A stretch of DNA of 64,000 nt, taken from assembly GCA_037013685.1 (NCBI GenBank), contig CM072893.1, positions 22,029,736 through 22,093,735 on the forward strand, read 5' to 3'. The DNA comes from Acridotheres tristis (lineage: Eukaryota; Chordata; Aves; Passeriformes; Sturnidae). The position numbers and the translations under genes were made by a program. A model generated the notes under the pieces. That model did not search any database. It was given only the letters and a program-made list of their open reading frames with translations, and was not told where the DNA came from. This document shows positions 62,960 through 64,000 of the stretch, in pieces; position 1 is the stretch's first letter; every line of letters starts with the position of its first letter.

Positions 62960-63257
62960 ATGAGACTTGTTGCTCTATCAAAGAGAAGTCAGGTTGCCTT
63001 CATGTGGCAGGGCTATTACTTCCAGCCCTTCCTTGCAGATGGATTGTTTGATGATTTCTTTCAAAATTTTTCCAGGAATTGAAGTTATGTTGGCTGGCCT
63101 GCAATTTCCTTGGTTTTTCAACCTGTTGAACATGGTTCAACACTGTATTTGCCCTTTTTGGGTCTTTTAGAACCTCATTTGTCTTCCAGAAATTCCTACA
63201 GATAGTTGCTGATGGACCTCCACCTATTCTAAAACATGAAACTTCTGTAGTTTTCAT
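62960..63257 (-). mobile_element. CR1-type LINE fragment (reverse transcriptase N-terminal part)
   Basis: The minus strand from 63257 stays open for 85 codons and includes NCRPANITSIP-like codons near 63110-63075. These correspond to the RT motif NYRPVSLTSVPG, and a following KEIIKQSI segment matches the usual spacing. It is in the same orientation and order as the 62430-62930 piece, so both probably come from one old insertion with an internal deletion. Confidence 0.65.
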
Positions 63258-64000
63258 TCTGCTAAGGTGCAGAACAATAAAAGGGTAATAAATTACCCTT
63301 CTACTCTGATTTTTTAAATTGCATTAACTTTGTAGTTCTAATGTTTTCCTTCTTTTCATGAAGTCTGAACCAACAAAAGCATTAAGCAGTCCTGCTTTAA
63401 CTCTGAGTTGTTGACTATTGTGAAATTCTGTCCCAATTTATACCTCTTTGCTTCCTGAGACAGCTGTGAGCCAAACCCCTGGGATCCCCTGCCTTCTCTT
63501 ACCCTAATTAGTAGTTTTACAACTCGTTTTGTGCTGACAGCATGTGTGTGTGTGAGAGAGGTCATGAAGGTGAATCTCTTTTTCAGGTGACACCCTCTAG
63601 TCTGTTAAGCCACACTTTGGCTTTCTCATTATCTGATTTGGTTATTGTTTTTGTAACTGTGGGAAATATGGCTTCTTGTGACGTGTTCAGGATTTATTAA
63701 ATTCAATTTTCTGTCCAATTTAACTAGCCTCACAAGAGAAGATATTTTATAGATTGCGAATCTTAAAATTAGCAGTTATACATACATTATAATATGTAAT
63801 GTCATTACCAGAACCAGCCAGTTCTGGGTGCTGTGTAGAGAATAAAGAAAACACATAAACCTAACAGAAAACAGATTTTGGTGGAAGAGGGGGAGGGCTG
63901 ACACGCACTAACAGCTTTGGAAGGGCTTGTGGCGTGTTCAGTGTCATAAAGCAATCTATTAACCTTTTCTCCCTCCTCAGGAGGTGCTGAACTCTTTGGT

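Larger units (their letters stand above)
56380..64000 (+). other. HPSE2: HPSE2 intron 3 (continues beyond window)
   Basis: No further HPSE2 exon was found before the window ends. CCTCAG followed by GGTGCTGAA at the right edge resembles an acceptor, but the codons after it do not match the next HPSE2 region. CR1-derived sequence fills much of 61.4-63.3 kb. Confidence 0.65.

Noticed and set aside
63980..64000. Possible HPSE2 exon starting after CCTCCTCAG at the right edge.
   Set aside because: The following codons do not match the next HPSE2 segment expected after residue 193, and the window ends after about 20 bases.

Overview
This window is vertebrate nuclear DNA, most likely from a bird. 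It has GT-AG introns, CpG-island promoters and worn CR1-type LINE fragments. A complete 412-residue cytosolic aspartate aminotransferase gene fits into only 3.6 kb, which is avian-like compactness. I saw no prokaryotic operons, CRISPR arrays, insertion sequences or viral genes.

Three protein-coding genes are supported. GOT1 (+) is complete in 9 coding exons, 7398-10977. CNNM1 (-) is complete in 11 coding exons, 32685 down to 14360, encoding 921 residues. HPSE2 (+) is represented by its first three coding exons only (43502-43761, 44763-44920, 56218-56379) and runs off the right edge. All reading-frame phases join across the introns. GOT1 and CNNM1 converge tail to tail. CNNM1 and HPSE2 diverge head to head across about 10.8 kb. 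As I recall the human map, the HPSE2-CNNM1-GOT1 order matches human chromosome 10q24, so this is a conserved syntenic block.

Layout: 1-6170 is intergenic sequence upstream of GOT1 with a degenerate interstitial telomere-like patch near 5.4 kb. 6180-7800 is the GOT1 CpG island. 7398-11600 is GOT1 with its 3' UTR. 11600-14360 is the convergent intergenic/3' UTR space with an old CR1 fragment. 14360-33080 is CNNM1 with its promoter. 33080-41600 is intergenic with a small GC-rich island near 40.4 kb. 41600-45560 is a broad CpG island over the HPSE2 promoter and exons 1-2. 44921-56217 is HPSE2 intron 2, which holds a second, unexplained CpG island near 53 kb. 56380-64000 is part of HPSE2 intron 3, ending in CR1 remnants.

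The three genes are not a functional pathway: GOT1 is amino-acid/redox metabolism, CNNM1 is a membrane protein of the CNNM magnesium-transport family, and HPSE2 is a secreted heparan-sulfate-binding protein. Their adjacency is ancestral synteny. I found no convincing new biological system. The items most worth checking are the intronic CpG island with an antisense splice donor, the GC island upstream of HPSE2, the telomere-like patch, the E-box cluster at CNNM1, and CNNM1 exons that are easily missed (48 nt and 80 nt).
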